Shown one piece after another: positions 44,721-53,098 of a stretch of 64,000 nucleotides of DNA. Where the stretch lies: contig JAAFJY010000023.1 of NCBI GenBank assembly GCA_013299105.1, positions 62,001-126,000 on the forward strand, given 5' to 3'. The position numbers were made by a program, and so were the translations under genes. Source of the DNA: Chitinophagales bacterium. Lineage in GTDB: Bacteria > Bacteroidota > Bacteroidia > Chitinophagales > Saprospiraceae. Every line of letters starts with the position of its first letter. Positions within the stretch are counted from its first letter, which is position 1. The notes beneath the pieces were generated by a model. It was not told the origin of the DNA and did no database searches. It saw nothing but the letters and a program-made list of their open reading frames with translations.

Positions 44721-45347
44721 TCACCGTTTCACCTTGATCCCACAACCAATGGCTCTGGTCAGACTGGGGTCGGGGTCTTTGCCCGCCATCACGGCTGCAA
44801 TGGCCTCCTCCACATAGCGGCGAGTCACTTGGGTTTCGTCATCCACGCTGTCGTCGATGGCGCCCACGTAGCGTACACGGCGGGTTTTGTCCAACAAAAA
44901 AACGTGCGGCGTGCGGCTGGCACCATATTTGGGAAAAACCTTCTGGCCTTCGTCAAGGCAGTATTCAAAAGGATATTTGCGCTCCTTGGCCCGGTCCTGC
45001 ATGGCCTGGAAATTGTCGCCAGGCTGCACCGTGGGATCATTGGGATTGATGGCAATTACCGGATAGCCCAACGGAGCATATTTGTTGTGCAAGTCGATGA
45101 TGCGCCCTTCATAAGCTTGGGCGTAAGGGCAGGTATTGCAAGTAAAGATCACCAAGAACCCCTTGGCTTGCTTGTAATCCTTGAGCGATACGATTTTCCC
45201 ACTCACGGCTTTCAGGCTGAAGTCGGGAGCTGAATCGCCAGGCATGATCACTGGCTGAGGTGTACGACCATTTTGGCCTTGGGCCTTTTCCAATACAAAA
45301 AAGAAAGCAAAAAGAGCAAGTAAGCAGGTTCGCAATGCGGTTTTCAT
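44721..45347 (-). CDS. Secreted thioredoxin-fold (AhpC/TSA-like) protein
   Basis: 208 aa. Signal peptide (LLALFAFFFVLEKAQGQ). The redoxin fold has APDFSLKAVSGKIVSLKDYKQ, the CNTCPYA site near residue 74-80 in place of a CxxC, and a closing TPHVFLLDKTRRVRYVGAIDD. Proteins of this type, with CNTCP, are frequent in Bacteroidota and Planctomycetes and are thought to be periplasmic peroxiredoxin- or TlpA-like; the exact activity is unsettled. The C-terminus has a further single Cys (AIGCGIKVK). Confidence 0.88.
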   Translation of the reverse strand: MKTALRTCLLALFAFFFVLEKAQGQNGRTPQPVIMPGDSAPDFSLKAVSGKIVSLKDYKQAKGFLVIFTCNTCPYAQAYEGRIIDLHNKYAPLGYPVIAINPNDPTVQPGDNFQAMQDRAKERKYPFEYCLDEGQKVFPKYGASRTPHVFLLDKTRRVRYVGAIDDSVDDETQVTRRYVEEAIAAVMAGKDPDPSLTRAIGCGIKVKR

Positions 45348-45638
45348 GGCTGTGCCAAATTTGGTTGAAAAGTTGAAGTTTTGAAAGATTGAAGAGACTG
45401 GGAACCAATGAATTTAGTTTTGAACCAGCTGCTTTCCCCACCTAGGCCCTTCAACTAAACTCTTGAGGTTTATTTGTAACTATCCAGTCGGTTCCCATTT
45501 TGGCCAAAAAAGGCCGATTTCCGCCCCCTCTTCGCCATTTTTTTCGCCGATGCTGGGCATCGACTACAAAAAATAGGCTTGATGGGACTAAAATCGTCTA
45601 CTTTTTTGTCTCAAAACCACTCGACTGGATAGTTACGT
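45348..45638. other. Intergenic with inverted-repeat element
   Basis: Contains octamer tracts (45364-45395) and most of an inverted-repeat element: GTAACTATCCAGTCG at 45476-45490 and its complement at 45622-45636, with a CGATGC-TGG-GCATCG hairpin inside. The right arm runs into the stop codon region of the next gene. No gene found. Confidence 0.5.
45476..45636. mobile_element. MITE-like inverted-repeat element
   Basis: 15-bp perfect inverted ends (GTAACTATCCAGTCG), about 160 bp overall, non-coding. Single copy in this window. Size and structure suit a MITE, but family and transposase are unknown. Confidence 0.5.
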
Positions 45639-46118
45639 TTATTTTGAATCCAACAGGGGATCAATCAGTTTTTTTAATTCAGCATAATCGGAAAATTCGT
45701 TTTCGATGAATTTTCGTTTTTCTCCATGAAAAATAAGGGTTGCAGGAATGCTTCCAGTCCACTGCGGATCAACTTGTTCGATCCAATTGTCATAGTCCGA
45801 ATCCAATAACGCTGCAATTGGGGCTGAAAATTGTCGACGCTGAAGAAAAGGCTTGAGTTTGGACTCCAAATCCTTGCGAAAATCCATGCTGACCAGCAAA
45901 ACCTTGACTTTACGGCCACGGTATTCCTGGTGCAATTGCTCAAAATAAGGCAATTCCTCAATGCAAGGTGCACACCAGGTTGCCCAGAAATTGACCACGT
46001 AAATGGTATCGTTTTGCTGTTGTAAGTAAGGCAAAAAATCACTGAAGCGCTCGTAAACCCTTTGCCCGCGCAGCAGCAGGGCTTGCCCGAAAAGGAACAA
46101 AAAGAGTAGTTTTCGCAT
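45639..46118 (-). CDS. TlpA-like periplasmic thioredoxin
   Basis: 159 aa from ATG 46118 (MRKLLFLFLFGQALLLRG); the ATG three codons upstream is also possible. Thioredoxin fold with the WATWCAPC active site near residue 40-47 (CAPC) and TGSIPATLIFHGEK holding the cis-Pro. Such proteins reduce disulfides in the periplasm, often for cytochrome c maturation. A TACTTTTG -7-like box is on the minus strand at 46177-46170. Confidence 0.9.
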   Translation of the reverse strand: MRKLLFLFLFGQALLLRGQRVYERFSDFLPYLQQQNDTIYVVNFWATWCAPCIEELPYFEQLHQEYRGRKVKVLLVSMDFRKDLESKLKPFLQRRQFSAPIAALLDSDYDNWIEQVDPQWTGSIPATLIFHGEKRKFIENEFSDYAELKKLIDPLLDSK

Positions 46119-46564
46119 AGTATCCAACTAAAGCACCGTTGACATTTAACGGTCATTGGTTGCAAGTGGCAAAAGTAAAACAAAGTTGAGGGAAAAATGG
46201 ATGAAAAGCAAGGGGCTGATGGTCTGGAGTAGCATACTATGGTTATGCTTTGCGCTTAGGCCGCTCAAAAAGGGCCTAGGGCAGATCATGCGCATCATAA
46301 AAATCAGAAAAATTATAAAAATCACAGTTCAGCCTTACCTTTAAGGAACAGGAAAGAAATAAAGTGGACATCTTTGACTTTTGATTCAGCCCTTTGCGTG
46401 TGAACGTAATAGCCAAAATCACGGTCAAAATCATGCTGGAAATCAGTGAAAATCAGTTTTATCAGTTTCATCCGTGTTCCCAACTAGCCTCGCTGCGCGA
46501 GGCAACCAAGATATCTAATTTATTTAATCTGCGGCCCTAATGCACTAAACAACACCTTAAATAA
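46119..46564. other. Intergenic with repeats
   Basis: 446 bases. Holds the TlpA promoter region, an AAAAATCACAGTTCAG motif (46313-46331), and a type B core repeat (46341-46540). No gene found. Confidence 0.5.
46341..46540 (+). repeat. Core repeat, type B ends, copy 2
   Basis: About 200 bp. Left end AAATAAAGTGGACATCTT, core units ATCAGTGAAA/ATCAGTTTT/ATCAGTTTC/ATCCGTGTT, hairpin GCCTCGC-TGC-GCGAGGC, right end AGATATCTAATTTATTT and GCGGCCCTAA. It ends 24 bases before the reductase start. Confidence 0.8.
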
Positions 46565-47527
46565 ATGCTCGCATTCACTCAAACCGAAAAAAACCAGTCC
46601 CCTGCTCTGCAAACGCTCCCCTCTCCTACCCTGGGCGAAGGCGAAGTGATCATTCAAATAAAAGCCGCTGCTTTAAACCACCGCGATGTGTTCATCAGCA
46701 AAGGCATGTACGCAACCATCAAATATCCTGTCGTTTTTGGCTCAGATGCTGCTGGTTTGGTCGAGGGGCGCGAGGTGATCCTCAACCCAGGCCTGTTTTG
46801 GGGAGAAAATCCGGGCTTTTCCGGGCCAGATTTCCAAATTTTGGGGATGCCACGGGCAGGCACTTTTGCGGAATACACGGCTTTGCCCGCCCAGTACGTG
46901 CATGACAAACCCACCCACCTTTCCTGGATCGAGGCGGCAGCCTTGCCCTTGGCGGGAGTCACGGCTTACCGGGCTTTGTTTACGCGGGCAGGGCTGAAAA
47001 CAGGGGAGCGGGTCCTCATCACGGGCATTGGTGGCGGTGTGGCTTTGTTTGCATTGCAATTTGCCACCGCAATCGGTGCAGAAGTGTGGGCAAGCTCAGG
47101 TAGCGATGAAAAAATTGCCAAAGCCATCAAATTAGGGGCCGCAGGTGGGGTAAATTATCGCCAAACCGACTGGTACAAAAATCCGGCCTTGAATCCAGGA
47201 TTTGATGTGGTCATCGACGGCGCTGGCGGCGAGAGTTTTGGCTACTTGTTGCGCCTGGCCAAACCTGGTGGCCGCATCGCCAGTTATGGTGGCACCCTTG
47301 GCGTGGTGCCCAATTTTAGCCCCCAAATTCTTTTTTGGAAACAGTTGCAAATCCTGGGCTCGACGATGGGCAGCGAACAAGATTTTGCGGAAATGCTGGC
47401 GTTGGTGAACCAGCACCAGATTCGACCTGTGGTGGATTCCGTGTTTGCTTTGAAAGATGCAGATAAAGCTTTTCAACGCATGGAGGCTGGGGAGCAATTT
47501 GGGAAGATTTGCTTGGAGATGGGGTGA
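46565..47527 (+). CDS. Quinone-reductase-type zinc-free alcohol dehydrogenase
   Basis: 320 aa MDR protein. The N-terminal GroES-like part has AAALNHRDVFISKGMY and VFGSDAAGLVEG; the NAD(P) fold has GERVLITGIGGGVALFALQFA (GxGxxG type) and the end QIRPVVDSVFALKDADKAFQRME. The structural zinc Cys set is lacking, so it is of the quinone oxidoreductase or YogA-like kind, a cytoplasmic NADPH-dependent reductase. Substrate unknown. A repeat lies directly upstream. Confidence 0.92.
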   Translation: MLAFTQTEKNQSPALQTLPSPTLGEGEVIIQIKAAALNHRDVFISKGMYATIKYPVVFGSDAAGLVEGREVILNPGLFWGENPGFSGPDFQILGMPRAGTFAEYTALPAQYVHDKPTHLSWIEAAALPLAGVTAYRALFTRAGLKTGERVLITGIGGGVALFALQFATAIGAEVWASSGSDEKIAKAIKLGAAGGVNYRQTDWYKNPALNPGFDVVIDGAGGESFGYLLRLAKPGGRIASYGGTLGVVPNFSPQILFWKQLQILGSTMGSEQDFAEMLALVNQHQIRPVVDSVFALKDADKAFQRMEAGEQFGKICLEMG

Positions 47528-47561
47528 GTGGGGGATGGATGCTCATTTTAGGACAAGTCAG

Positions 47562-49061
47562 TCAGTTGCTCAACCCCAAAACCCGATCACTCCAACCCCT
47601 CACCTCTCGACAAAGCGCCGCGTCCCCAGCCAAGCTCCGGCCATAGGAGGGGATCATTTTCTTCAAGTGCAATTCCCAATTCTCACTCTTGAGTTTTTCG
47701 GGAAAACAATATTCCAGCACTTGCAGCATGGCAGCAACTGCCGTAGAAGCGCCGGGCGAGGCACCCAACAAGGCCGCTACGGTGCCATCGGCGGCGTGTA
47801 CGATCTCGGTGCCGAATTCCAGGATGCCACCTTTTTCTTCGTCTTTTTTGATCACTTGCACCCTTTGCCCGGCGATTTCCAGGTCCCAGTCTTCGATTTT
47901 GGCGTTGGGATAGTATTCGCGCAGGGCTTCCATTTTTAGTTCGTCCGACTGCATGACTTGCTCCACCAGGTAGGCGGTGAGCGGCAGGTTGTCCAAGCCA
48001 GCCCGGATCATGGGGATCAGGTTGTCGAGTGCAATCGACTTGAGCAGGTCCCAGTAAGAACCATGTTTGAGGAATTTCGTCGAAAACCCTGCAAATGGCC
48101 CAAACAGCAATTCCTGTTGGCCATTGATGATGCGGGTATCCAAGTGTGGCACCGACATGGGGGGCGTACCCACCGAGGCGCGACCATAGACCTTGGCGTG
48201 GTGCTGGGCGATAATAGCGGGGTTAGTGCAGCGCAACCACTGCCCGCCCACCGGGAATCCGCCGTAACCCTCGGCTTCGGGGATGTCCGATTTCTCCAGC
48301 AACAACAAGGAGTGGCCGCCTGCTCCGATGAACACAAAAGGGGCTTTGATCAGCTTGCGGCTGTCATCGGCCAGGTTGCGCACGACCATCTGCCAGCGTT
48401 CGGGCTGCTCAGGGTCGCGTTCCAGGTCTTCTACTTCGTGCTGGAGGTGGATGGTGGTTTTGTCCTGTTGGTCGAGGTAGCGGAAAATGGCCCGCGACAA
48501 GGCTCCAAAGTCCACGTCGGTGCCGTGTTCGATACGGGTAGCAGCTACGGGTTCTTCGTCCTCACGTTCGGCCATCATCAGGGGCACCCACTTGGCAATT
48601 TGGGCCGGGTCTTCGGTGTACAGCATGTCGGCAAACAAGTGGCTCTTGGTCAGCGCGACATGTCTTTTTTTCAAAAATTCCACATTTTCCTCCCCTTGCA
48701 CAAAACTCAGGTGTGGCATGGCATGGATGAACTCGGCAGGGTTTTTCAGGATGCCTTTTTCTACCAAATAAGCCCAAAACTGCTTCGATTTTTCAAATTG
48801 CTCGTTGATTTTGAAGGCTTTCTTGCAGTCGATGCTGCCGTCTTCGTTTTCGGGGGTGTAGTTCAGTTCACAGTTGGCGGCGTGGCCGGTGCCAGCGTTG
48901 TTCCAGGCATCGCTGCTTTCGGCGGCGAGTTGGTCGAGGCGTTCAAACACTTCAATTTGCCAGTCGGGTTCCAATTCGTGCAGCAACAAGGCCAGGGTAG
49001 CGCTCATGATGCCACCGCCAATCAATACTACATCCGGGGAATAATGGTAGGCTTGCTGCAT
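47562..49061 (-). CDS. mqo: Malate:quinone oxidoreductase
   Basis: 499 aa. FAD-binding N-terminus DVVLIGGGIMSATLALLLHELEPDW, followed by the Mqo signatures SSDAWNNAGTGHAANCELNYTPENEDG and GAGGHSLLLLEKSDIPEAEGYGGFPVGGQWL. The C-terminal LLGASPGASTAVAAMLQVLE is also typical. It oxidises malate to oxaloacetate and passes electrons to quinone at the membrane, replacing or aiding malate dehydrogenase in the TCA cycle. Length is normal. Confidence 0.97.
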   Translation of the reverse strand: MQQAYHYSPDVVLIGGGIMSATLALLLHELEPDWQIEVFERLDQLAAESSDAWNNAGTGHAANCELNYTPENEDGSIDCKKAFKINEQFEKSKQFWAYLVEKGILKNPAEFIHAMPHLSFVQGEENVEFLKKRHVALTKSHLFADMLYTEDPAQIAKWVPLMMAEREDEEPVAATRIEHGTDVDFGALSRAIFRYLDQQDKTTIHLQHEVEDLERDPEQPERWQMVVRNLADDSRKLIKAPFVFIGAGGHSLLLLEKSDIPEAEGYGGFPVGGQWLRCTNPAIIAQHHAKVYGRASVGTPPMSVPHLDTRIINGQQELLFGPFAGFSTKFLKHGSYWDLLKSIALDNLIPMIRAGLDNLPLTAYLVEQVMQSDELKMEALREYYPNAKIEDWDLEIAGQRVQVIKKDEEKGGILEFGTEIVHAADGTVAALLGASPGASTAVAAMLQVLEYCFPEKLKSENWELHLKKMIPSYGRSLAGDAALCREVRGWSDRVLGLSN

Positions 49062-49190
49062 TGGGTGCTTTGATTTTTTTGGCGAAAATACGGTAGATTT
49101 TTTTTGTCGGAGTCAGAATTTGCAACATAGCTCTTTTTTGTCTGAAGCAGAATTTTCAGAATTACAGAATTACTGGTGTGGTGTTGACCA

Positions 49191-49386
49191 AGGGCCGCAG
49201 ATTAAATAAATTAGACATCTTCGTTGCCCCGCTGTACGAGGCTTGTCGGGAACACGGATGAAACAGATAAAACTGATTTTCACTGATTTCCAGCATGATT
49301 TTGACCATGATTTTGGCTATAACGTTGCCACGCAAAGGGCTTAATCAAAAGTCAAAGATGTCCACTTTGTTTCTTTTATGTTCCCA
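49191..49386 (-). repeat. Core repeat, type B ends, copy 3
   Basis: 196 bp, reversed. Right-to-left it reads AAAGTGGACATCTTTGAC, the core units, hairpin GCC(T/C)CG-TGT/GCA-CG(A/G)GGC with two mismatches, and GCGGCCCT. Closest relative is the copy at 46341-46540. Confidence 0.75.
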
Positions 49387-49566
49387 AAACAAGAATTTTA
49401 AAAAATTAGAGCATTGGCCCGCTTCGCGGTCGTAGGCAGCAAGTATGCTTGGGCTCATGGTCATCAAAAAAATCATAAAAATCACAGTTCAGACACTTAC
49501 AGCCCATTCAATCGATCCAATCTTGATTTTGGTCAAAAAAGCCGTACCCACCGCTGAATTTTGTTG

Positions 49567-49574
49567 TATCTTTG
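49567..49574 (+). promoter_or_regulatory. -7 box of lpxC
   Basis: TATCTTTG, 63 bases before the start codon of the lpxC/fabZ gene. The -33 side is weak. Confidence 0.55.
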
Positions 49575-49637
49575 CGCAAATTTTGAAAAACGTTCCGCAC
49601 CGACAAGTCAATCTGTCGGAAAGATTGGTTTCAACAC

Positions 49638-51026
49638 ATGAAGCAAAGAACTATCCTGAAACCCGTGACTGTGAGCGGGGTTGGCTTGCACACTGGCCAA
49701 GTTGTCAATTTGACTTTTCAACCCGCACCTGAAAACCACGGGTATAAATTCCAACGCATCGACCTCCCCGGCCAGCCCTTGGTCAATGCCGATGTCAACC
49801 GGGTGGTATCGACTACACGTAGCACCACCATCAAGTCTGAAGATGCCCAAATCAGCACCGTAGAGCATGTGCTTTCGGCTTTGTCAGGTTTGGAAGTAGA
49901 CAATGTGCTGTTGGAGATCGATGGCCCTGAAGTGCCCATTCTCGACGGCAGTGCCCTGCCATTCGTCAAAGCCTTGCAAGCGGCTGGTTTCCAAGAGCAG
50001 GAAGCGGAAAGAGAGTACTACGAAATCACCAATCCGATCACTTACCGCGATGAAGAAACGGGGGGTGAAATCATGATTTTGCCTTACGATGGTTTTGAAG
50101 TGACAACCTTGATCGACTTCAACTCCAGCACCCTGGGCCAGCAATATGCCCAGTTGCGCCATTTGAATGATTACGCTACCGAAATCGCCCCTTGCCGCAC
50201 TTTCGTGTTTTTGCACGAATTGGAGCAACTCATCGAGCAGGGCCTGATCAAAGGCGGTGACTTGGACAATGCCATTGTGTTCGCAGATCAGTCAGTACCA
50301 CAAAGCAAACTGGACGAAATTGCCAAAAAACTAGGTAAACCAAGTATCAAAGTCGACAAAGAAGGCGTACTGAATACCACCGAGCTGCACTTCCGCAACG
50401 AAGCAGCCCGCCACAAGCTACTTGATGTGATTGGCGACATTGCACTCCTGGGTAAACCCCTCAAAGGCCGCATCGTAGCCACCAAACCTGGCCATACCCT
50501 GAACTATGAGTTTACCAAGTTGTTGAAGAAACAATATATGGAAGACCGCAAAGTGAAAGGCAAACCCAAATATGACCCCAATGCCACTCCCTTGTTCGAC
50601 TCGGTGCGGGTGGCGAGTTGGTTGCCCCACCGTTTTCCATTTTTGTTGATCGATAAAATCACTGAATTGTCGGAGAACCATGTAGTAGGGGTGAAAAACG
50701 TGACTTTCAACGAATCGTTTTTCCAAGGACACTTTCCCAATAATCCGGTATTCCCAGGTGTTTTACAAATCGAGGCGATGGCTCAAACGGGTGGTATCCT
50801 GGCATTGTCGACCGTACCCGATCCTAGTAATTGGGACACGTATTTTCTGAAGATCGACGATGCGAAGTTCAAATACAAGGTCGAACCCGGAGACACCCTG
50901 CTCATCAAATTGGAACTCCTGGCCCCCATCCGGCGCGGCATCTGCCAAATGCAGGGCACGATTTATGTTGGAAATAAAATAGTGTCGGAAGCCCAATTGA
51001 CCGCTCAAATCGTTAAGCGCGCCTGA
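49638..51026 (+). CDS. lpxC/fabZ: Bifunctional LpxC deacetylase / FabZ dehydratase
   Basis: 462 aa. LpxC covers about 1-300: GVGLHTG, the zinc His in EHVLSALSGLEVDNV, and HKLLDVIGD with the second His and Asp. FabZ covers about 320-462: LPHRFPFLLIDKI and the catalytic His of FFQGHFPNNPVFPGVLQIEAMAQTGG. It makes the first committed step of lipid A and dehydrates 3-hydroxyacyl-ACP. The fusion is standard in Bacteroidota. Its stop overlaps the lpxA start (TGATG), so the two are coupled. Confidence 0.97.
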   Translation: MKQRTILKPVTVSGVGLHTGQVVNLTFQPAPENHGYKFQRIDLPGQPLVNADVNRVVSTTRSTTIKSEDAQISTVEHVLSALSGLEVDNVLLEIDGPEVPILDGSALPFVKALQAAGFQEQEAEREYYEITNPITYRDEETGGEIMILPYDGFEVTTLIDFNSSTLGQQYAQLRHLNDYATEIAPCRTFVFLHELEQLIEQGLIKGGDLDNAIVFADQSVPQSKLDEIAKKLGKPSIKVDKEGVLNTTELHFRNEAARHKLLDVIGDIALLGKPLKGRIVATKPGHTLNYEFTKLLKKQYMEDRKVKGKPKYDPNATPLFDSVRVASWLPHRFPFLLIDKITELSENHVVGVKNVTFNESFFQGHFPNNPVFPGVLQIEAMAQTGGILALSTVPDPSNWDTYFLKIDDAKFKYKVEPGDTLLIKLELLAPIRRGICQMQGTIYVGNKIVSEAQLTAQIVKRA

Positions 51027-51838
51027 TGAAAGACATTCACCCACTCTCCATTGTCCATTCCGATGCCCAAATCGGTGAAAATGTGACCATAGGCCCTTTT
51101 ACCACCATTGAAAAAGACGTGGTAATCGGTGACAACAGTTGGATTGGCCCCAATGTAACCATTTTCAACGGTGCTCGTCTGGGTAACAATGTCCAGGTTT
51201 TTCCTGGTGCAGTGGTTGCGGGTATTCCCCAAGACCTGAAGTTCAAAGGCGAAAAAACTACCGCAGAGGTTGGCGATTTCAGCGTAATCCGAGAAATGGT
51301 CACCATCAACCGGGGCACCGCTGCGGCAGGAGCTACCCGCATTGGCAAGCATTGCCTGATCATGGCCTATGCCCACGTGGCCCACGACTGCGTGCTGGGC
51401 GATCGGGTCGTTTTGGCCAACAACGTCAACTTGGCCGGTCACGTCGAAATCGAAGATTGGGCCATTCTTGAAGGCTTGGTGGCAGTGCAACAGTTTTGCC
51501 GCGTAGGGGCACATAGCTTCATCGCAGGCGGGTCTCTGGTTCGCAAGCACGTACCACCATTTGTCAAGGCTGCCCGCGAACCCCTGTCTTACGTAGGTGT
51601 CAACTCCATTGGCTTGCAACGCCGCAATTTTGCCAGCGAGCAAATCCACCAAATCCACGACATTTACCGCATCTTGTTTGTGAGTGGTTACCGCATGAGC
51701 AAAGCCATTGAAGTAATCGAACAGAACATCCCACCCAGCCAAGAGCGCGAATTGATCCTGGATTTTGTACACAAGCAGCCCGAAATCATGCGCGGCTTGC
51801 GCCACATGAATGGCAAGACAGTTCACGATGAAAATTGA
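51026..51838 (+). CDS. lpxA: UDP-GlcNAc acyltransferase
   Basis: 270 aa left-handed parallel beta-helix of hexapeptide repeats (IGENVTIGPFTTIEKDVVIGDNSWIGPNVTIF). The catalytic His is in AYAHVAHDCVLGD (about residue 118-124), and the C-terminal helices (QIHQIHDIYRILFVSGYRMSKAIE) are typical. It adds the first acyl chain to UDP-GlcNAc in lipid A synthesis. Start overlaps lpxC/fabZ by one base; the stop overlaps the following ABC gene by 11 bases. Confidence 0.97.
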   Translation: MKDIHPLSIVHSDAQIGENVTIGPFTTIEKDVVIGDNSWIGPNVTIFNGARLGNNVQVFPGAVVAGIPQDLKFKGEKTTAEVGDFSVIREMVTINRGTAAAGATRIGKHCLIMAYAHVAHDCVLGDRVVLANNVNLAGHVEIEDWAILEGLVAVQQFCRVGAHSFIAGGSLVRKHVPPFVKAAREPLSYVGVNSIGLQRRNFASEQIHQIHDIYRILFVSGYRMSKAIEVIEQNIPPSQERELILDFVHKQPEIMRGLRHMNGKTVHDEN

Positions 51839-52445
51839 ACTGGAAAAGGTCGGCAAACGCTTTCGTGGAGAATGGATCGTAAAAAACGTGGACCTGGTTT
51901 TTGAGCCAGGCCAACGTTACGCCATCACCGGTCCCAATGGTTCTGGAAAATCGACTTTGCTGAAAATGATGTGCGGCTTTTTGACCCCCTCCAAAGGCAA
52001 AGTGCACTTTAGGCAAGCCGAACAAAAGGTGTCTTTGGAAAATGCTTACCGCCAACTGGCTTACGCCGCACCGTACATCGAATTGATCGAAGAACTCAGC
52101 CTGAGCGAAGCCATTGACTTTCATTGCCGTTTTCGCAACTTGCAAAATGGACTAGAAACCAGTAATTTGATCGAGTTATTGGGTTTTGAAAAATCCCGCG
52201 ACAAGCAAGTGCGCTATTTTTCTTCTGGCATGAAACAGCGCCTCAAACTGGCGCTGGCCATCTGCGACTCCTCCCCTCTCCTACTGCTCGACGAGCCTAC
52301 CACCAACCTGGATGCCCAGGGCTCCGAATGGTACGCGAATTTATTGGAGCGTTTCTTGGGCCAAAGAACATTGATCGTTGCCTCCAACGTGCCCACTGAT
52401 TACGCCATGTGTGAACAGGTGGTGGATATTTTGGGGTACAAGTGA
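51828..52445 (+). CDS. ABC transporter ATPase in lpx operon
   Basis: 205 aa from ATG 51828, inside the end of lpxA. A single ABC domain: Walker A GPNGSGKST near residue 35-43, Q-loop region AAPYIELIEELS, signature FSSGMKQRLKLA, Walker B LLLLDEPTTNLD, and a switch region with ASNVPTDYAMCEQ, where the usual His is absent. No permease gene is near. Overlap with lpxA suggests envelope biogenesis, but the partner must be elsewhere. Confidence 0.88.
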   Translation: MKIELEKVGKRFRGEWIVKNVDLVFEPGQRYAITGPNGSGKSTLLKMMCGFLTPSKGKVHFRQAEQKVSLENAYRQLAYAAPYIELIEELSLSEAIDFHCRFRNLQNGLETSNLIELLGFEKSRDKQVRYFSSGMKQRLKLALAICDSSPLLLLDEPTTNLDAQGSEWYANLLERFLGQRTLIVASNVPTDYAMCEQVVDILGYK

Positions 52446-52708
52446 GGTTGGTTGAAATGTTGAAGGGTTGAAAAGAAGGGGCTTCGATTGGAGGTTTTAG
52501 GGTTGTAAAAAACGTCAACGTCACGCTCTTATCTGAACTGTGATTTTTGTGATTTTTTTGATGACCATGATTGTATTTTTTCAAATTCAGGTTTGGTCAA
52601 TGCTACGCAAGTATGCTGTAATGCTGTAATTCAGCGAATTCTGGTTTTAGGGATGGCAAAAGAATAAGTTATAAAAATTGGTAGGCCAAATTTTGAGTTA
52701 AGCGGGGT

Positions 52709-52875
52709 CAACATCATGCTGGAAATCCGCAAGATTGTGTGTGGGTGTGGAAGTGTGAGTGTGAACGTGTGTCCCCAACATTGGAAACGAAATGCCAACA
52801 CACCCGAACCCAAACAAGCACACCCGAACCCATTTTCATCCGTGTTCCCATCCCGCAAAGCGGGGCAAAGCATCA
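52709..52875 (+). repeat. Core repeat fragment interrupted by GT/AC-rich insert
   Basis: The core begins GTCAACATCATGCTGG-AAATCCG, breaks into about 85 bases of GTGTGGGTGTGG and ACACACCCGAACCC type sequence, and resumes CATCCGTGTTCCCATC with hairpin CCCGC-AAA-GCGGG. Neither kind of end is present. Confidence 0.55.
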
Positions 52876-52886
52876 ATTCTTACAAG

Positions 52887-53087
52887 TTAGTAACGGTTCA
52901 AAAATAAACCTTTCCAATTTTTTAATTGCTAGTTGTCAACGTCATGGTCAACGTCATGCTGGAAATCCGTGTAAATCCGCTTAATCCGCGTCATCCGCGT
53001 GCTAAAAACGGCCTCGCGCAGCGAGGGCATAATCTATAAAGTACGCAGTTGCAATTTGGAAAGGTTTATTTTGTGGCTTATTACTTA
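52887..53087 (+). repeat. Core repeat, type A ends, copy 3
   Basis: About 200 bp. Ends AGTAACGGTTC and TTTATTTTGTGGCTTATTA. Core units ATCCGTGTAA/ATCCGCTTA/ATCCGCGTC/ATCCGCGTG; hairpin GCCTCGC-GCA-GCGAGGG. An extra CATAATCTATAAAGTACG follows the hairpin, shared with the copy at 53960. It ends 12 bases from the TauE/SafE stop. Confidence 0.8.
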
Positions 53088-53098
53088 GACAAAAAGAT

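Larger units (their letters stand above)
49062..49637. other. Intergenic with type B repeat and lpxC promoter
   Basis: 576 bases without a gene. It contains a reversed type B core repeat, an AAAAATCACAGTTCAGAC motif at 49476-49493, and the lpxC -7 box. Confidence 0.5.
52446..53098. other. Long repeat-filled intergenic region
   Basis: 653 bases without a gene. In order: octamer tract (52449-52473), an inverted TCTGAACTGTGATTTTTGTG motif (52524-52545), a broken core repeat with a GT-rich insert (52709-52875), and a full type A repeat (52887-53087). Confidence 0.55.

Noticed and set aside
47958-49073. 371-codon plus-strand frame
   Set aside because: Antisense to mqo, which has all its family motifs.
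52716-52984. Short frames reading CECERVSPTLETKCQHT-like peptides
   Set aside because: They run through repeat sequence and simple GT/AC tracts; no start site or homology.
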